DNA of 64,000 nt, from positions 1 through 64,000 of the forward strand of contig NZ_JACJTU010000036.1 in NCBI RefSeq assembly GCF_014698835.1. Reading direction: 5' to 3'. A model generated the notes under the pieces. The model was not told the DNA's origin. It saw only the letters and a program-made list of their open reading frames with translations, and made no database searches. Source of the stretch: Nostoc paludosum FACHB-159. GTDB taxonomy: Bacteria > Cyanobacteriota > Cyanobacteriia > Cyanobacteriales > Nostocaceae. Numbering within the stretch: the stretch's first letter is position 1; the number at the start of each line of letters is the position of its first letter. Made by a program: the position numbers and the translations under genes. Below are positions 7,642 to 15,490 of the stretch, in pieces.

Positions 7642-8187
7642 TTACTTAATAAATGCTTTGTATTCTTCGATTTTAGTAGCTAAGCGTGATGCGAGAAACG
7701 GACTTGCATCTTTCAACGTTTCATAAATCTGAATTCCTTCTTCTCGATATTGAATAATTTTTTCTTGATTCCAATAGTGTGGCGGAGCTTGTAAGTTGCT
7801 AATTCTATCGGCTAGCTTTACCATCCAGATTTCTGGCGGTTGTTTTTTTATTCTTCGCAAGCTATCTGCCATTTGCAATTTTTTTTCTAAAGAATTATCT
7901 TTAGTTAGCGCAAGTACACCGTTGGCGATCGCTTCTCCGAATTCAGTTTTTATTTCCTCAAATGTTGTCGCCGTATCTTCAATTACGTCGTGCAAAATAG
8001 CACATTGAATTGCTAGATTTCCATCACGTTCTTTTTCCACATTTAAGGCAGCAATTAGTTCCATACTCACAAAACTCAAGTGAATAATGTAAGGTATTTC
8101 TGAACCTGGCATTTTTTGACCTTGATGTGCCTGTGCTGCTTTCTCTAGGGCTTTGATATAAATTTCTTGTGACCAGTTTTGTTGCAT
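7642..8187 (-). CDS. HD domain protein, small (p)ppGpp-hydrolase-like (MESH1 type)
   Basis: A 181-residue HD-superfamily metal-dependent hydrolase resembling the stand-alone hydrolase domain of RelA/SpoT. Seen in order: AAQAHQGQKMPGSEIPYIIHL (first metal His), CAILHDVIEDTATT (the HD pair plus the ED often kept in SpoT-type hydrolases) and MVKLADRISNL (last metal Asp). The length is that of a single-domain hydrolase; there is no synthetase domain. Degradation of (p)ppGpp or a related nucleotide is likely but inferred. It follows the zinc-ribbon gene by 18 bp on the same strand, so the two are probably co-transcribed. Confidence 0.85.
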   Translation of the reverse strand: MQQNWSQEIYIKALEKAAQAHQGQKMPGSEIPYIIHLSFVSMELIAALNVEKERDGNLAIQCAILHDVIEDTATTFEEIKTEFGEAIANGVLALTKDNSLEKKLQMADSLRRIKKQPPEIWMVKLADRISNLQAPPHYWNQEKIIQYREEGIQIYETLKDASPFLASRLATKIEEYKAFIK

Positions 8188-8205
8188 ATATATAAACGCT
8201 CTTAT

Positions 8206-8409
8206 TTAATCATCTGGAAATTGCCAAGATGAAATACTTTCTACATTTTTACTACTGCATTTCACACAAGTAACGTCAAATGTCGAATCTATCCATTCAT
8301 AACCGCAAGTACGACAATGGCAGTAAATATTATTACGATTTGCATCTTTTATACCTTGATGCCATTGCTGTAGTTGGTTAGGATTTAGAAACTGAAAATT
8401 ATCAGACAT
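8206..8409 (-). CDS. Small zinc-ribbon protein
   Basis: A 67-residue protein with two zinc-binding knuckles: CHCRTCGYEW (CxC..C type, probably C-x2-C) and CVKCSSKNV, about 16 residues apart, the layout of a rubredoxin-like or C4 zinc ribbon. The ATG at 8409 is preferred (MSDNFQF) with AAGGA 12 bases upstream; a TTG at 8421 is almost on top of that site and less likely. It sits 18 bp upstream of the HD hydrolase on the same strand. Function unknown; a partner or adaptor role is inference. Confidence 0.75.
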   Translation of the reverse strand: MSDNFQFLNPNQLQQWHQGIKDANRNNIYCHCRTCGYEWIDSTFDVTCVKCSSKNVESISSWQFPDD

Positions 8410-8460
8410 AATCGCAATCAATCCTTTCTAGAGACGGCGATTTATCACGCCTTTGGAATT

Positions 8461-9000
8461 TTACAATTCAAGAATAAAACTGTCTCGTAAATGAAAATCA
8501 GGCTTTGTACCTCGATGGGTTAATGCCCAGTAAGTAACGCCATTATCTTTGCATTTAATAACAGTGGTAATAGCAACTTCAATTATCTGTTCTGGCGAAA
8601 TGATTTTATCCAAATCAATGTTTAATGTAAGTACTAATTTATCGGTATGATTTTTAACATCAAACGGAAGTATTGTCAAGGCTGTTTCTTCCCTCATTCC
8701 TTGACGGTAGGCATCAAAACGATAGACATTCCAGTGTCCGGCGGGAGAGAGATTGAATTCCCAATATTGTTGAGAATTTTTGATGCCAAGGAAAAACTCA
8801 AAGCAAGTATCTTCCCACAGTTGATGCTTGCGCGATGGTGTATTTGATGGTGGAGCAACCACAATTTCTTTCAAATCGGCTGTAAGGTTATAACCGATGC
8901 TAAGTTGATTAATATCTCGGCTGATATCCCCGGTAATTTCCAAATTAGCTAGGGATTCGGTAGAAGGGAATGGTTGCAAAGAGAATGTCTGGCTATTCAT
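8461..9000 (-). CDS. DOMON-like domain protein
   Basis: A 179-residue protein that reads as a single DOMON-like (carbohydrate or heme binding type) beta-sandwich. Seen: SIGYNLTADLKEIVVAPP, then RKHQLWEDTCFEFFLGIKNSQQYWEFNLSPAGHWNVYRFD, the diagnostic part of the family, and a C-terminal YWALTHRGTKPDFHLRDSF. There is no signal peptide, so it is probably cytosolic, unlike secreted DOMON proteins. Its start codon overlaps the stop of the upstream kinase gene as ATGA (8997-9000), so the two are translationally coupled. That pairing with a sugar-kinase-like protein suggests a sugar or sugar-phosphate ligand, which is inference. Confidence 0.85.
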   Translation of the reverse strand: MNSQTFSLQPFPSTESLANLEITGDISRDINQLSIGYNLTADLKEIVVAPPSNTPSRKHQLWEDTCFEFFLGIKNSQQYWEFNLSPAGHWNVYRFDAYRQGMREETALTILPFDVKNHTDKLVLTLNIDLDKIISPEQIIEVAITTVIKCKDNGVTYWALTHRGTKPDFHLRDSFILEL

Positions 9001-10115
9001 TTAATATCTTTGATAATTTTGCGAATCTGCGTTTCCTGAGATTCGATACTTTCGGTGAGTTTAAACTGGACGATCGCCCTTGCTAAATTATGTTCTGGAT
9101 GCTTAACTTTAAAATAGACATTTCCTGCTAAATGATCGGCAAAAAATCTTAATCCTAATTCAAAAGCAATCAGACGAATTGCATCGTAGATATAAGCGTA
9201 GTCATTTTCTGTAAGAAAAGCCTTGGCCACACCAAGATAACCTGCTAAAATTCCCTGGCACAAATCGGTATCGAAATAAACACTGTCCCAATTTTCGGTT
9301 TCTTCTCCAACCGGATTGCAACCAGATCGCAAACAATCGCCAATATCGTAATGTACTAAACCGGGTTTTACGGTGTCGAGGTCGATGACGCTGACGGCTT
9401 GCTGGGTAGCTGTGTCGAACATGACATTATTGATTTTTGGATCGCCGTGCATTAAACGCAGTGGTAGGATGCCTTGGGTTTTGGCATTTTCTAGGATATG
9501 TGCAAAGCTTTGGCGATCGCTAACAAATTGCAAGCAATAATTAACTTCAGGAGTTTTACGTGCTTTGGTTGTCGCCAAAGCTTCATTGTATTGCTGGAGG
9601 TAAAGCGGTGTAATATGAAATCCTTGTAGGGTATCAGCGAGTTTTTCTGGTGACAAATCGCTAATCAAATTGTGGAACATGCCCAAGGCATAACCGATTT
9701 CTTGTGCATGTGAGCGATGTTGCATGGTATCAAAGGATTGTGAATCTTCAATAAAGCTAATCGCCCGCCAAAAGGAACCATCGGTATCTCGCCAGTGGTC
9801 TTGTTTATCTTTAGTCAATAGTACTTGCGGTACTTCCCAGCGACGATTTAAAGGAGCAGATTGTAATCTTTTGCGAACATGCTCAGTGAAGATACACATA
9901 TTCTGCATAATTAGCTTTGGCTGGCGAAATACCTGTGTATTAATGCGTTGTAAGACAAAATGCTGTTGTTCTGAGGAATCTAAAGTTACTAAAAACGTGT
10001 CATTTATATTACCGCTACCGAATGCTTTAGTGGCTGTAACCTTCCACAGTCCAGCGAATTGATTGGCGATCGCAACTAGATTTTCCGTACCTTGTCTATT
10101 AAGTTCTTTTATCAT
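8997..10115 (-). CDS. Phosphotransferase family protein, N-acetylhexosamine 1-kinase-like
   Basis: A 372-residue kinase of the aminoglycoside phosphotransferase/choline kinase fold, closest in pattern to NahK (N-acetylhexosamine 1-kinase). Seen: a nucleotide-binding N-lobe (AFGSGNINDTFLVTL, HFVLQRIN), the catalytic loop LRLMHGDPKINNVMFD and the metal site VSVIDLDTVKPGLVHYDIGDCLRSGCNPVGE, with the DLDT and D-x-GD pattern typical of NahK. Length matches NahK (about 360). It would phosphorylate a small sugar or amino sugar in the cytosol; the exact substrate is not given by sequence. It is the first gene of a coupled pair with the DOMON-like gene. Confidence 0.85.
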   Translation of the reverse strand: MIKELNRQGTENLVAIANQFAGLWKVTATKAFGSGNINDTFLVTLDSSEQQHFVLQRINTQVFRQPKLIMQNMCIFTEHVRKRLQSAPLNRRWEVPQVLLTKDKQDHWRDTDGSFWRAISFIEDSQSFDTMQHRSHAQEIGYALGMFHNLISDLSPEKLADTLQGFHITPLYLQQYNEALATTKARKTPEVNYCLQFVSDRQSFAHILENAKTQGILPLRLMHGDPKINNVMFDTATQQAVSVIDLDTVKPGLVHYDIGDCLRSGCNPVGEETENWDSVYFDTDLCQGILAGYLGVAKAFLTENDYAYIYDAIRLIAFELGLRFFADHLAGNVYFKVKHPEHNLARAIVQFKLTESIESQETQIRKIIKDIK

Positions 10116-10197
10116 ATTCGTGTTTCTCCTGGCTACTCCTCACCTACATTGCACAAAGGCAATAGGGGATATCGTAGCGCAAGTATCAAGATAATTT

Positions 10198-10232
10198 GTA
10201 ATTCGTAATTCGTAATTCGTAATTTGTAATTT
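10198..10232. repeat. Heptanucleotide tandem repeat (GTAATTC)
   Basis: Five tandem copies of a 7-bp unit, GTAATTC changing to GTAATTT in the last two. It is the same class of simple heptamer array as the cyanobacterial STRR sequences. Confidence 0.85.
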
Positions 10233-10267
10233 TTCAATGATGAAGTTTGAAAACTAATGTATATTAA

Positions 10268-10288
10268 TACGGGGCATCGTGCCCCGTA
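10268..10288. terminator. Hairpin after the Tudor-knot gene
   Basis: TACGGGGCA - TCG - TGCCCCGTA is a perfect 9-bp stem with a 3-base loop, 12 bp after the stop of the minus-strand gene at 10301. There is no long T run, so it may stabilise the transcript end rather than act as a classical intrinsic terminator. Confidence 0.6.
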
Positions 10289-10300
10289 ATCATTGACTAG

Positions 10301-11617
10301 TTAGCGAATTTCGTCGCTATCAACCCACTCATCATAAGATGAGTCATAACCGATGTAACGAAGGAAGTATTGCTGACCTTGGATTTGTTGAATGGTAGCA
10401 GAATACCAAGCTTCTTGGTCATCATCCCAACATTTTACCTTTTGACCAACTGCATATCCATTGTCATCAGCAGAGCGAAGATCGCGAGTACGAATGTCAT
10501 CTTCACCTACCCATTCATCATAAGATGAACCATAACCAAGGTAATGAATAAAAAATTGGTCATCTTGGATTTTTTCAATTGTTCCTTGATACCAATCCTC
10601 GTCATCACTATCCCAAACTTCTACTGTTTTGCTGACTGCATATTGAGTATTATCTGACTTCACATCTGACTTTGCAGCAGATGAAACATCTTGAATCGGC
10701 TTTTGCGCCTCTTGTTTAATTTCTTCTTTGACTAAAGTATATGCTTGCAAAATTACGCTGCGAGCAACAGTTTGAATTCCCGTATGTTCGTAGTAGTTTG
10801 TAGTTTGGTCTAGGAATGCTGCTACAAAATCTAAATTATCATCAGCAATTTGAATAAAATTACCCAAATGACTAGAAATTGATTGCGGTGTGATGCCTGT
10901 TTTGGATACTAAGTTATTCATCCACCCTTGTACAGAGTTGAAACTCTGATTAATAAAACCAAGTTTATCGGTGGGATTATTCCCTGGTAAAGAGCTATTG
11001 ACAGCTAAGAACACAGGATTTTGAGCTACTGCGCTAGTATCAGCACCACTAATAACTGATTGAATTTTCGCTAGGAAATCTGGGCCTAAAGGCAAAATTC
11101 CATCTAAACAAACTAAAGCAACCATCCGCATTAGAGATGCGTTTTGATAGTTGTTAGCTAGGGAATTGGCAAACTGTTGGGGATTAGGTTGAGGAATACC
11201 ATTCAGTTTGCAGAAAGCAATAATTTCCACCGCAATTTTCAAAGCTAAATCAATCGATTGAGTTACATCTGCTTTGGGAGTAAGGTTGCTTAAAAAAGAA
11301 AGAAAACCAATTTTCTCACCAACTTTATTAGCTAAAGCCGCCGTCGCCATAGCTGTATCTGCTTTATCAATTATTTGATAAACTTTGATTGCAGACTGGT
11401 AGCCATTTTGAGGATCGTAATATAACGCAACAGCGCGATCGCGGATTCTTTGGATTACCTTAGCATCGCTTTCTCCGGTGATGGCGCGGATGTTATTGTC
11501 AAACCCCACCAAATTGTTCCATTCACCTGGTGCTACGTAATCAAGAGCTTTTAAAACTTTGACAGTGATATTGTCAGCTGGTAATTCGTCAACCAACTGA
11601 ATAATAGATTTATCCAT
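10301..11617 (-). CDS. Protein with two C-terminal Tudor-knot/chromobarrel-like domains
   Basis: A 438-residue soluble protein. Residues 1-300 are helical and not recognised (GEWNNLVGFDNNIRAITGESDAKVIQRIRDRAVALYYDP is the best-defined part). After a linker (about 300-325) come two near-identical 51-residue units, 326-376 and 388-438, each reading YAV.K.VEVWD...DWY.GTIE.I......HYLGY.SSYDEWV....IR. This is the pattern of Tudor-knot, chromobarrel or agenet domains (the MRG/MOF type), best known from eukaryotic chromatin and RNA-binding proteins. The aromatic residues (W, Y, W) that form the ligand cage are kept in both units. A GAGGA site precedes the ATG. The gene stands alone. Ligand unknown. 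Confidence 0.85.
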   Translation of the reverse strand: MDKSIIQLVDELPADNITVKVLKALDYVAPGEWNNLVGFDNNIRAITGESDAKVIQRIRDRAVALYYDPQNGYQSAIKVYQIIDKADTAMATAALANKVGEKIGFLSFLSNLTPKADVTQSIDLALKIAVEIIAFCKLNGIPQPNPQQFANSLANNYQNASLMRMVALVCLDGILPLGPDFLAKIQSVISGADTSAVAQNPVFLAVNSSLPGNNPTDKLGFINQSFNSVQGWMNNLVSKTGITPQSISSHLGNFIQIADDNLDFVAAFLDQTTNYYEHTGIQTVARSVILQAYTLVKEEIKQEAQKPIQDVSSAAKSDVKSDNTQYAVSKTVEVWDSDDEDWYQGTIEKIQDDQFFIHYLGYGSSYDEWVGEDDIRTRDLRSADDNGYAVGQKVKCWDDDQEAWYSATIQQIQGQQYFLRYIGYDSSYDEWVDSDEIR

Positions 11618-11952
11618 TAGCCGATCCTCAAAAGTCTAAACGATTCTTAGAATACGGATCATATTTGCCCAGATAACCAGTGCCAATTGCTACTTAAAAA
11701 GCCAGCTATTGTGGTTAACGCTGCGTGAATTACTGAACCGTATTAATAGAGTTCCCAGAACCGGCTAAAAAATAACTTTAGAATTCAGAATTCTGAATTA
11801 CGCATTATGTGGATTAGAGGCTAAAACCCTTGATTTATCGTTGTAGAGACGTTGCATTGCAACGTCTCTACAGGAGGGATAATTCTTGATATTTCCTTGA
11901 TTTGGATAATTCACATCAGACGTGAATCCTAAATTTTAACTTCTGACAACTT
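11618..11952. other. Intergenic region with palindromic repeat
   Basis: No gene is visible. It holds the GTAGAGACGTTGCA palindrome (11842-11872) and a following stretch (TTGATTTGGATAATTCACAT, 11896-11915 region) that is also found after the palindrome at 31061. GAATTCAGAATTCTGAATTA near 11780 is another simple inverted piece. Confidence 0.6.
11842..11872. repeat. 15-bp palindromic repeat element, copy 1
   Basis: TGTAGAGACGTTGCA - T - TGCAACGTCTCTACA, a perfect 15-bp inverted repeat around one base. Copies at 31061-31089 and 38971-39001 differ only in the central base. Copy 1 shares about 60 bp of downstream sequence with copy 2, so the mobile unit is longer than the palindrome. Confidence 0.9.
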
Positions 11953-12642
11953 TTAATTTTTCCAACTCAAAAACCGCGCATAAATATAAGCAATTGTTTC
12001 ATCAAGAACAGTCCGCACACCTTGGCTAGAACCCCACCATTTCTCTGGATCGTAATCTTGAGTTTTGGCAGCAATTATGCCAACTTGAATTTCTGGATTG
12101 AGTATTTTTTTAAAAATTAACCAACTTCTACGGGTATGAACGTCCAAGGAAAAAAGATTAATTGATTCTACTTTTATATTGGAATTCGATAGCCAGCGAT
12201 AAAATTCGGCAGCAGAGGCGTAGCTACGATCTTTAACTACATAAGGTGTGGGAACAGCTACTACTTTTTCTGCTTCTAAACCGAGTTTATTGAAGGTGGC
12301 GGCTGTGACTTCTGCAAAATTATTGTATCCAGTAAGATAAGTTCCTTTTCCTAAAGTACCTCCGGTAGTAATTATTTGACGATAAGAACCGTTTTTAAAT
12401 TCAATTAACGCTTCTTCTATAGCGTAATCTGGTAGCCATCCTTCAACAACTAATATTTCTGCTGATTTGAGAGGGGAAGTTACGGCGAGATATGAGTGTA
12501 CATGAGTAATACTAAAGAATATTAAATAAGCAATCACAGCGATTGCAATCGCCCACCCCGGAGCCGTAAGTGTCCACATTTCTTGGCGTTTTATTAATTT
12601 GATTTTTGAAAATTTTTGACGCCGACGTTTTTTTGCCTGCAT
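11953..12642 (-). CDS. ElyC/SanA/YdcF family membrane protein (DUF218)
   Basis: A 229-residue protein with a basic N-terminus (KKRRRQKFSKIKLIKR), one membrane helix (about 27-47) and a DUF218 domain outside the membrane. Seen: AEILVVEGWLPDYAIEEALIEF, QIITTGGTLGKG and a C-terminal VDETIAYIYARF-like helix. Family members in E. coli (ElyC, SanA) affect envelope integrity; in cyanobacteria they often lie near exosortase or polysaccharide genes. Its start overlaps the end of the DUF2301 gene upstream (TAATG, one shared base), so the pair is one operon. No exosortase gene is in this window. Function unknown. Confidence 0.85.
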   Translation of the reverse strand: MQAKKRRRQKFSKIKLIKRQEMWTLTAPGWAIAIAVIAYLIFFSITHVHSYLAVTSPLKSAEILVVEGWLPDYAIEEALIEFKNGSYRQIITTGGTLGKGTYLTGYNNFAEVTAATFNKLGLEAEKVVAVPTPYVVKDRSYASAAEFYRWLSNSNIKVESINLFSLDVHTRRSWLIFKKILNPEIQVGIIAAKTQDYDPEKWWGSSQGVRTVLDETIAYIYARFLSWKN

Positions 12643-13298
12643 TAAACTTTAGCTAGACGCTGTTCTTTCAAGTAAGTAAATACAGACTTATCGCCAATAT
12701 CCGCAGGAATTGGTTGCACTGTCTTTCGCAGAGCAAATACCAAAAAAAACGTTGCCCAAATTCCTAATAAAACACCTTCCCATTGAATTGGTAAAACTCC
12801 TACCAAATGTCCCAACAATAGTAGCGGGACTATTGGAGTTAATACTTTAGTTTCCAGGCGATTGAAGCAAAAAGCTTCTTTAAAATAAATACCTGTCAAA
12901 GCAACAAAGACAAAACCAACTCCAAATAAAGTAATCGGCTGATTGTAAACGGTAACAGCCAAAGGTTCACTAGTAGATAGGGCTAAAATTACGGATGCGA
13001 TAGTACCGATCGCCCAAAAAATTTGCAACATTCGGTGCAGTATTATCATGTATATATGAATCGTAAATAAACTTACACCGAGAGCCAAAATAAAACAAGT
13101 ATATAGAGGTGTCAGTATGTTAATAACAGTCGGGTTATTGTTAAGCAAAACCAAACCGCTACCGACGGCAAAGCTGAGTGCAGCTATTATTAACCCAGCG
13201 CGGTAAATAATTACGCCAGTGCGATCGTGTGAAGTGATTGTAAATTCCCCAAACTGACCTTGATAAACTTGTGGTACAGGTAGTGTTTGCGTAGTCAT
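12642..13298 (-). CDS. DUF2301 integral membrane protein
   Basis: A 218-residue polytopic membrane protein of the cyanobacterial DUF2301 family, with about seven hydrophobic segments (for example IIYRAGLIIAALSFAVGSGLVLL, LYTCFILALGVSLFTIHIYMIIL, PLAVTVYNQPITLFGVGFVFVALTGIYF, VLLGIWATFFLVFAL). The segment YFKEAFCFNRLETKVLTPIVP, with its conserved Cys and Glu, is typical of the family. It is the first gene of a two-gene operon with the ElyC/YdcF gene, overlapping it by one base. Function unknown. Confidence 0.85.
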   Translation of the reverse strand: MTTQTLPVPQVYQGQFGEFTITSHDRTGVIIYRAGLIIAALSFAVGSGLVLLNNNPTVINILTPLYTCFILALGVSLFTIHIYMIILHRMLQIFWAIGTIASVILALSTSEPLAVTVYNQPITLFGVGFVFVALTGIYFKEAFCFNRLETKVLTPIVPLLLLGHLVGVLPIQWEGVLLGIWATFFLVFALRKTVQPIPADIGDKSVFTYLKEQRLAKV

Positions 13299-13592
13299 AG
13301 CTAAGAATGTAGTTATGATTTATGAGTGGACTGTTACGGTAAATTGCTCAATAGTACTTTTATTATTATGGGCAATGAGACGGATTTAATGTGAGTATTT
13401 CTCAAAGTATGCTCTAGGATATATGAATAATCAGATTTTTAAATCTAGTCATAAGCCTGTGATGGCATGTGTTGAGTGTTGACAGTTGACTGATGAGAGC
13501 CAGTTTACTTCAACTCTTAGAACCACCAAGAATACACTGACCACTGTTAACCGTCAACAGCCAACAGTTAACAAACAATTAGAGTTTTGTCA

Positions 13593-14414
13593 TCAAAACA
13601 AGACATGTAGGGCATCTTGTAAATTAAGCTGTAACTGTAAGTGAGCATTGCCGCTATTGACGGCAATTTCTACCCAGCCGTGGCTGCCAACCAAAGCCAT
13701 CGCCTCTCCCACTTTGACATTACTATAAGTTTCACATCCTGGTATATTCAAGCCAGCAGCTTGTACGCACCAGCTTTTACCTTCTACGTAACTTCTAGGA
13801 ATGTTGCTCACTAAGTTGCCAAAGCGATCGATATATTGAATGCAACCCAGTACACCAGTTGTTGTCTGTTTGCACTCATCAATATCCAGCTTCACCAAAC
13901 TGGCTGGATCGATTTCTTGTCCTAGTTGTTTGAGAGGGACACCACTGGCAAGATGAGCTGCCACTGGTGCAAAAATATCTCTACCATGAAAAGTCTTGCT
14001 TGGTTTAGGAGTTCGCCAAAAGTTAAGATTTGTGATTTCCACAGCTGCGTAGGCGTAGCCCGTCGTAGACATCGCCATACTCTGGCTTAATACTCCGCTG
14101 AAAATGCCATTATCTGGGCCGACGAGAAACCCTTGAGCAAATTGTACTGCGATCGCCCGTCGCCTGCTGCCCACACCTGGATCTACTACTGCTACATGCA
14201 CTGTCCCCGCTGGAAAATAAGGGTAAGCATTCATCAAAGAAAACCGGGCTGCGGCCAAGTCTTGCGGCGAAATTTGGTGCGTTAAGTCTACTACCATGAT
14301 TTGAGAGTTAATTTGAGCTATTACTCCTTTCATCACGCCCACATAGACATCGCGATCGCCAAAATCGCTTAGCAAAGTCACCAGGGGTTGTTGACCGTTC
14401 CAATTCTCAGGCAT
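13593..14414 (-). CDS. SAM hydrolase/SAM-dependent halogenase family protein (DUF62)
   Basis: A 273-residue enzyme of the SAM hydroxide adenosyltransferase family, which cleaves S-adenosylmethionine with a hydroxide ion to adenosine and methionine. Seen: TLLSDFGDRDVYVGVMKG, VVDPGVGSRRRAIAV, VGPDNGIFSGVLSQ and FHGRDIFAPVAAHLA, all expected active-site blocks; no halogenase-specific loop is evident. Odd: between LSQS and AAVEITNLNFWRTP there is an extra AMSTTGYAY stretch coded by DNA at about 14046-14080 that matches a dispersed repeat (GTAGGCGTAGCCC), so repeat DNA seems to have been inserted in frame. No good ribosome binding site is seen before the ATG. It stands alone. Confidence 0.9.
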   Translation of the reverse strand: MPENWNGQQPLVTLLSDFGDRDVYVGVMKGVIAQINSQIMVVDLTHQISPQDLAAARFSLMNAYPYFPAGTVHVAVVDPGVGSRRRAIAVQFAQGFLVGPDNGIFSGVLSQSMAMSTTGYAYAAVEITNLNFWRTPKPSKTFHGRDIFAPVAAHLASGVPLKQLGQEIDPASLVKLDIDECKQTTTGVLGCIQYIDRFGNLVSNIPRSYVEGKSWCVQAAGLNIPGCETYSNVKVGEAMALVGSHGWVEIAVNSGNAHLQLQLNLQDALHVLF

Positions 14415-14523
14415 GTTTTGATTAAAATTTAGATTTATTCAAAAATTTCTGTAGCAACAGCTACAAAATGTATGTTATGTTAAGAATAGAAGACATAAAG
14501 ACAAAAATTAAGAGGTAATTCTT

Positions 14524-14679
14524 ATGAATCAAGGTAGACTACAGGCTGCCAGAAAAGCCAGAGAAGCTCACAGAGAGAATATTCAAAAAAGCCTAGAACA
14601 TCGCTTGCAAGTAGCCAGAGCAAAAGGCGACGAACAGCTGATTCGTCAACTAGAAGCTGAGATGAAGTATTCCACCTAA
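14524..14679 (+). CDS. Small conserved arginine-rich protein (51 aa)
   Basis: A 51-codon gene: MNQGRLQAARKAREAHREN, then a long Arg/Lys/Glu-rich helix (QKSLEHRLQVARAKGDEQL) and IRQLEAEMKYST. It has an AGAGGTAA ribosome binding site 7-8 bases before the ATG and a strong intrinsic terminator 35 bp after the stop, so it is a complete monocistronic unit. The predicted protein is one or two basic amphipathic helices, which would suit nucleic-acid or membrane-surface binding, but function is unknown. Very similar short proteins are, to my recollection, common in Nostocales. Confidence 0.8.
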   Translation: MNQGRLQAARKAREAHRENIQKSLEHRLQVARAKGDEQLIRQLEAEMKYST

Positions 14680-14714
14680 ATCAAGTTTTCAGTGTTCATA
14701 GTTTTGTTGTGTAC

Positions 14715-14735
14715 CCCGCTACAGCGGGTTTTTTT
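14715..14735 (+). terminator. Intrinsic terminator of the 51-aa gene
   Basis: CCCGC - TACA - GCGGG stem-loop (14715-14728) followed at once by seven T (14729-14735), a textbook rho-independent terminator. Confidence 0.9.
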
Positions 14736-14790
14736 GTTTTCAGGGACTTTTCAGGTAGTAGTGCCAATCGGCTGTACGACCCTACCTTTT

Positions 14791-15375
14791 TTACCAAACT
14801 TTACTCATATTTAAAATAAAACCAGGCAATATCGGATCGCCACTAACGCTAGCAGGATTATCCAAACATTCCTCTGATAATCCAGGACGATAAATATAAA
14901 CTTTGCGTTGCTTGCGGTCAATCAACCAACCTAACTGTATTCCCGGCTCATTCATATATTCCTCCATTTTTTCTTTCAAAGTTTGGAGGTTGTCGCTAGG
15001 AGATTTGAGTTCAACTACAAAATCTGGGCAAATCGGGGCAAATTTTTGCTGTTGTTCTGGAGATAGAGAATTCCACCGTTCTAGTTTAATCCAGGAAGCA
15101 TCTGGAGAGCGCTCTGCACCTGTTGATAGCTTAAATCCAGTACTAGAGCTAAAAGTTATACCTGTACCATCCTGTTCTGACCACACCCATAGCTGTCCTG
15201 AGATATTAATTTCTCTATTTCCTGTTTCTGAACTAGTAGGAGGCATAATTACTAATTCTCCAAATTTATTGCGCTCAATGCGTAAATCACGATTTACTTG
15301 ACAGAACTCAAAAAATTGTTCGTCTGTCATTTGCATTGATGACGGAATTTGCAAAACCAAGGGGGATGAAAACAT
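14791..15375 (-). CDS. Uma2 family putative endonuclease
   Basis: A 194-residue Uma2 (DUF820) protein. Seen: MTDEQFFEFCQVNRDLRIERNKFGELVIMPP at the start of the domain, RSPDASWIKLERW for the Asp, and FVVELKSPSDNLQTLKEKMEEYMNEPGIQLGWLIDRKQRKVYIYRPG, in which VELKSPSD gives the E-x-K motif intact. The ATG at 15375 is chosen because GGAGG lies 8 bases upstream of it; the TTG at 15390 is upstream of that ribosome site. The gene is isolated, with a CGCAAAGACG repeat upstream. Biological role of the family is not settled. Confidence 0.9.
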   Translation of the reverse strand: MFSSPLVLQIPSSMQMTDEQFFEFCQVNRDLRIERNKFGELVIMPPTSSETGNREINISGQLWVWSEQDGTGITFSSSTGFKLSTGAERSPDASWIKLERWNSLSPEQQQKFAPICPDFVVELKSPSDNLQTLKEKMEEYMNEPGIQLGWLIDRKQRKVYIYRPGLSEECLDNPASVSGDPILPGFILNMSKVW

Positions 15376-15420
15376 GGGGATTTCCTCCAAATTCGGATGT
15401 TAGCCCAGTGACTTTATTCT

Positions 15421-15465
15421 CACGCAAAGACGCAAAGACGCCAAGATAGGTTGGCGGCTTTGCGT
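15421..15465. repeat. CGCAAAGACG direct and inverted repeat
   Basis: CACGCAAAGACGCAAAGACGCC followed by GGCGGCTTTGCGTCT, tandem then inverted copies of the CGCAAAG(A)CG motif. Related sequence (CTTTGCGTCTTTGCGCC) lies at 5341-5365 and 18401-18420. Confidence 0.7.
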
Positions 15466-15490
15466 CTAATGCAGGAAATCATTTTCAGAT

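Noticed and set aside
10130..10160. Yfr1-like small RNA (ACTCCTCAC motif at about 10135)
   Set aside because: The motif is one base pattern short of the known core and lacks the expected following hairpin and T run.
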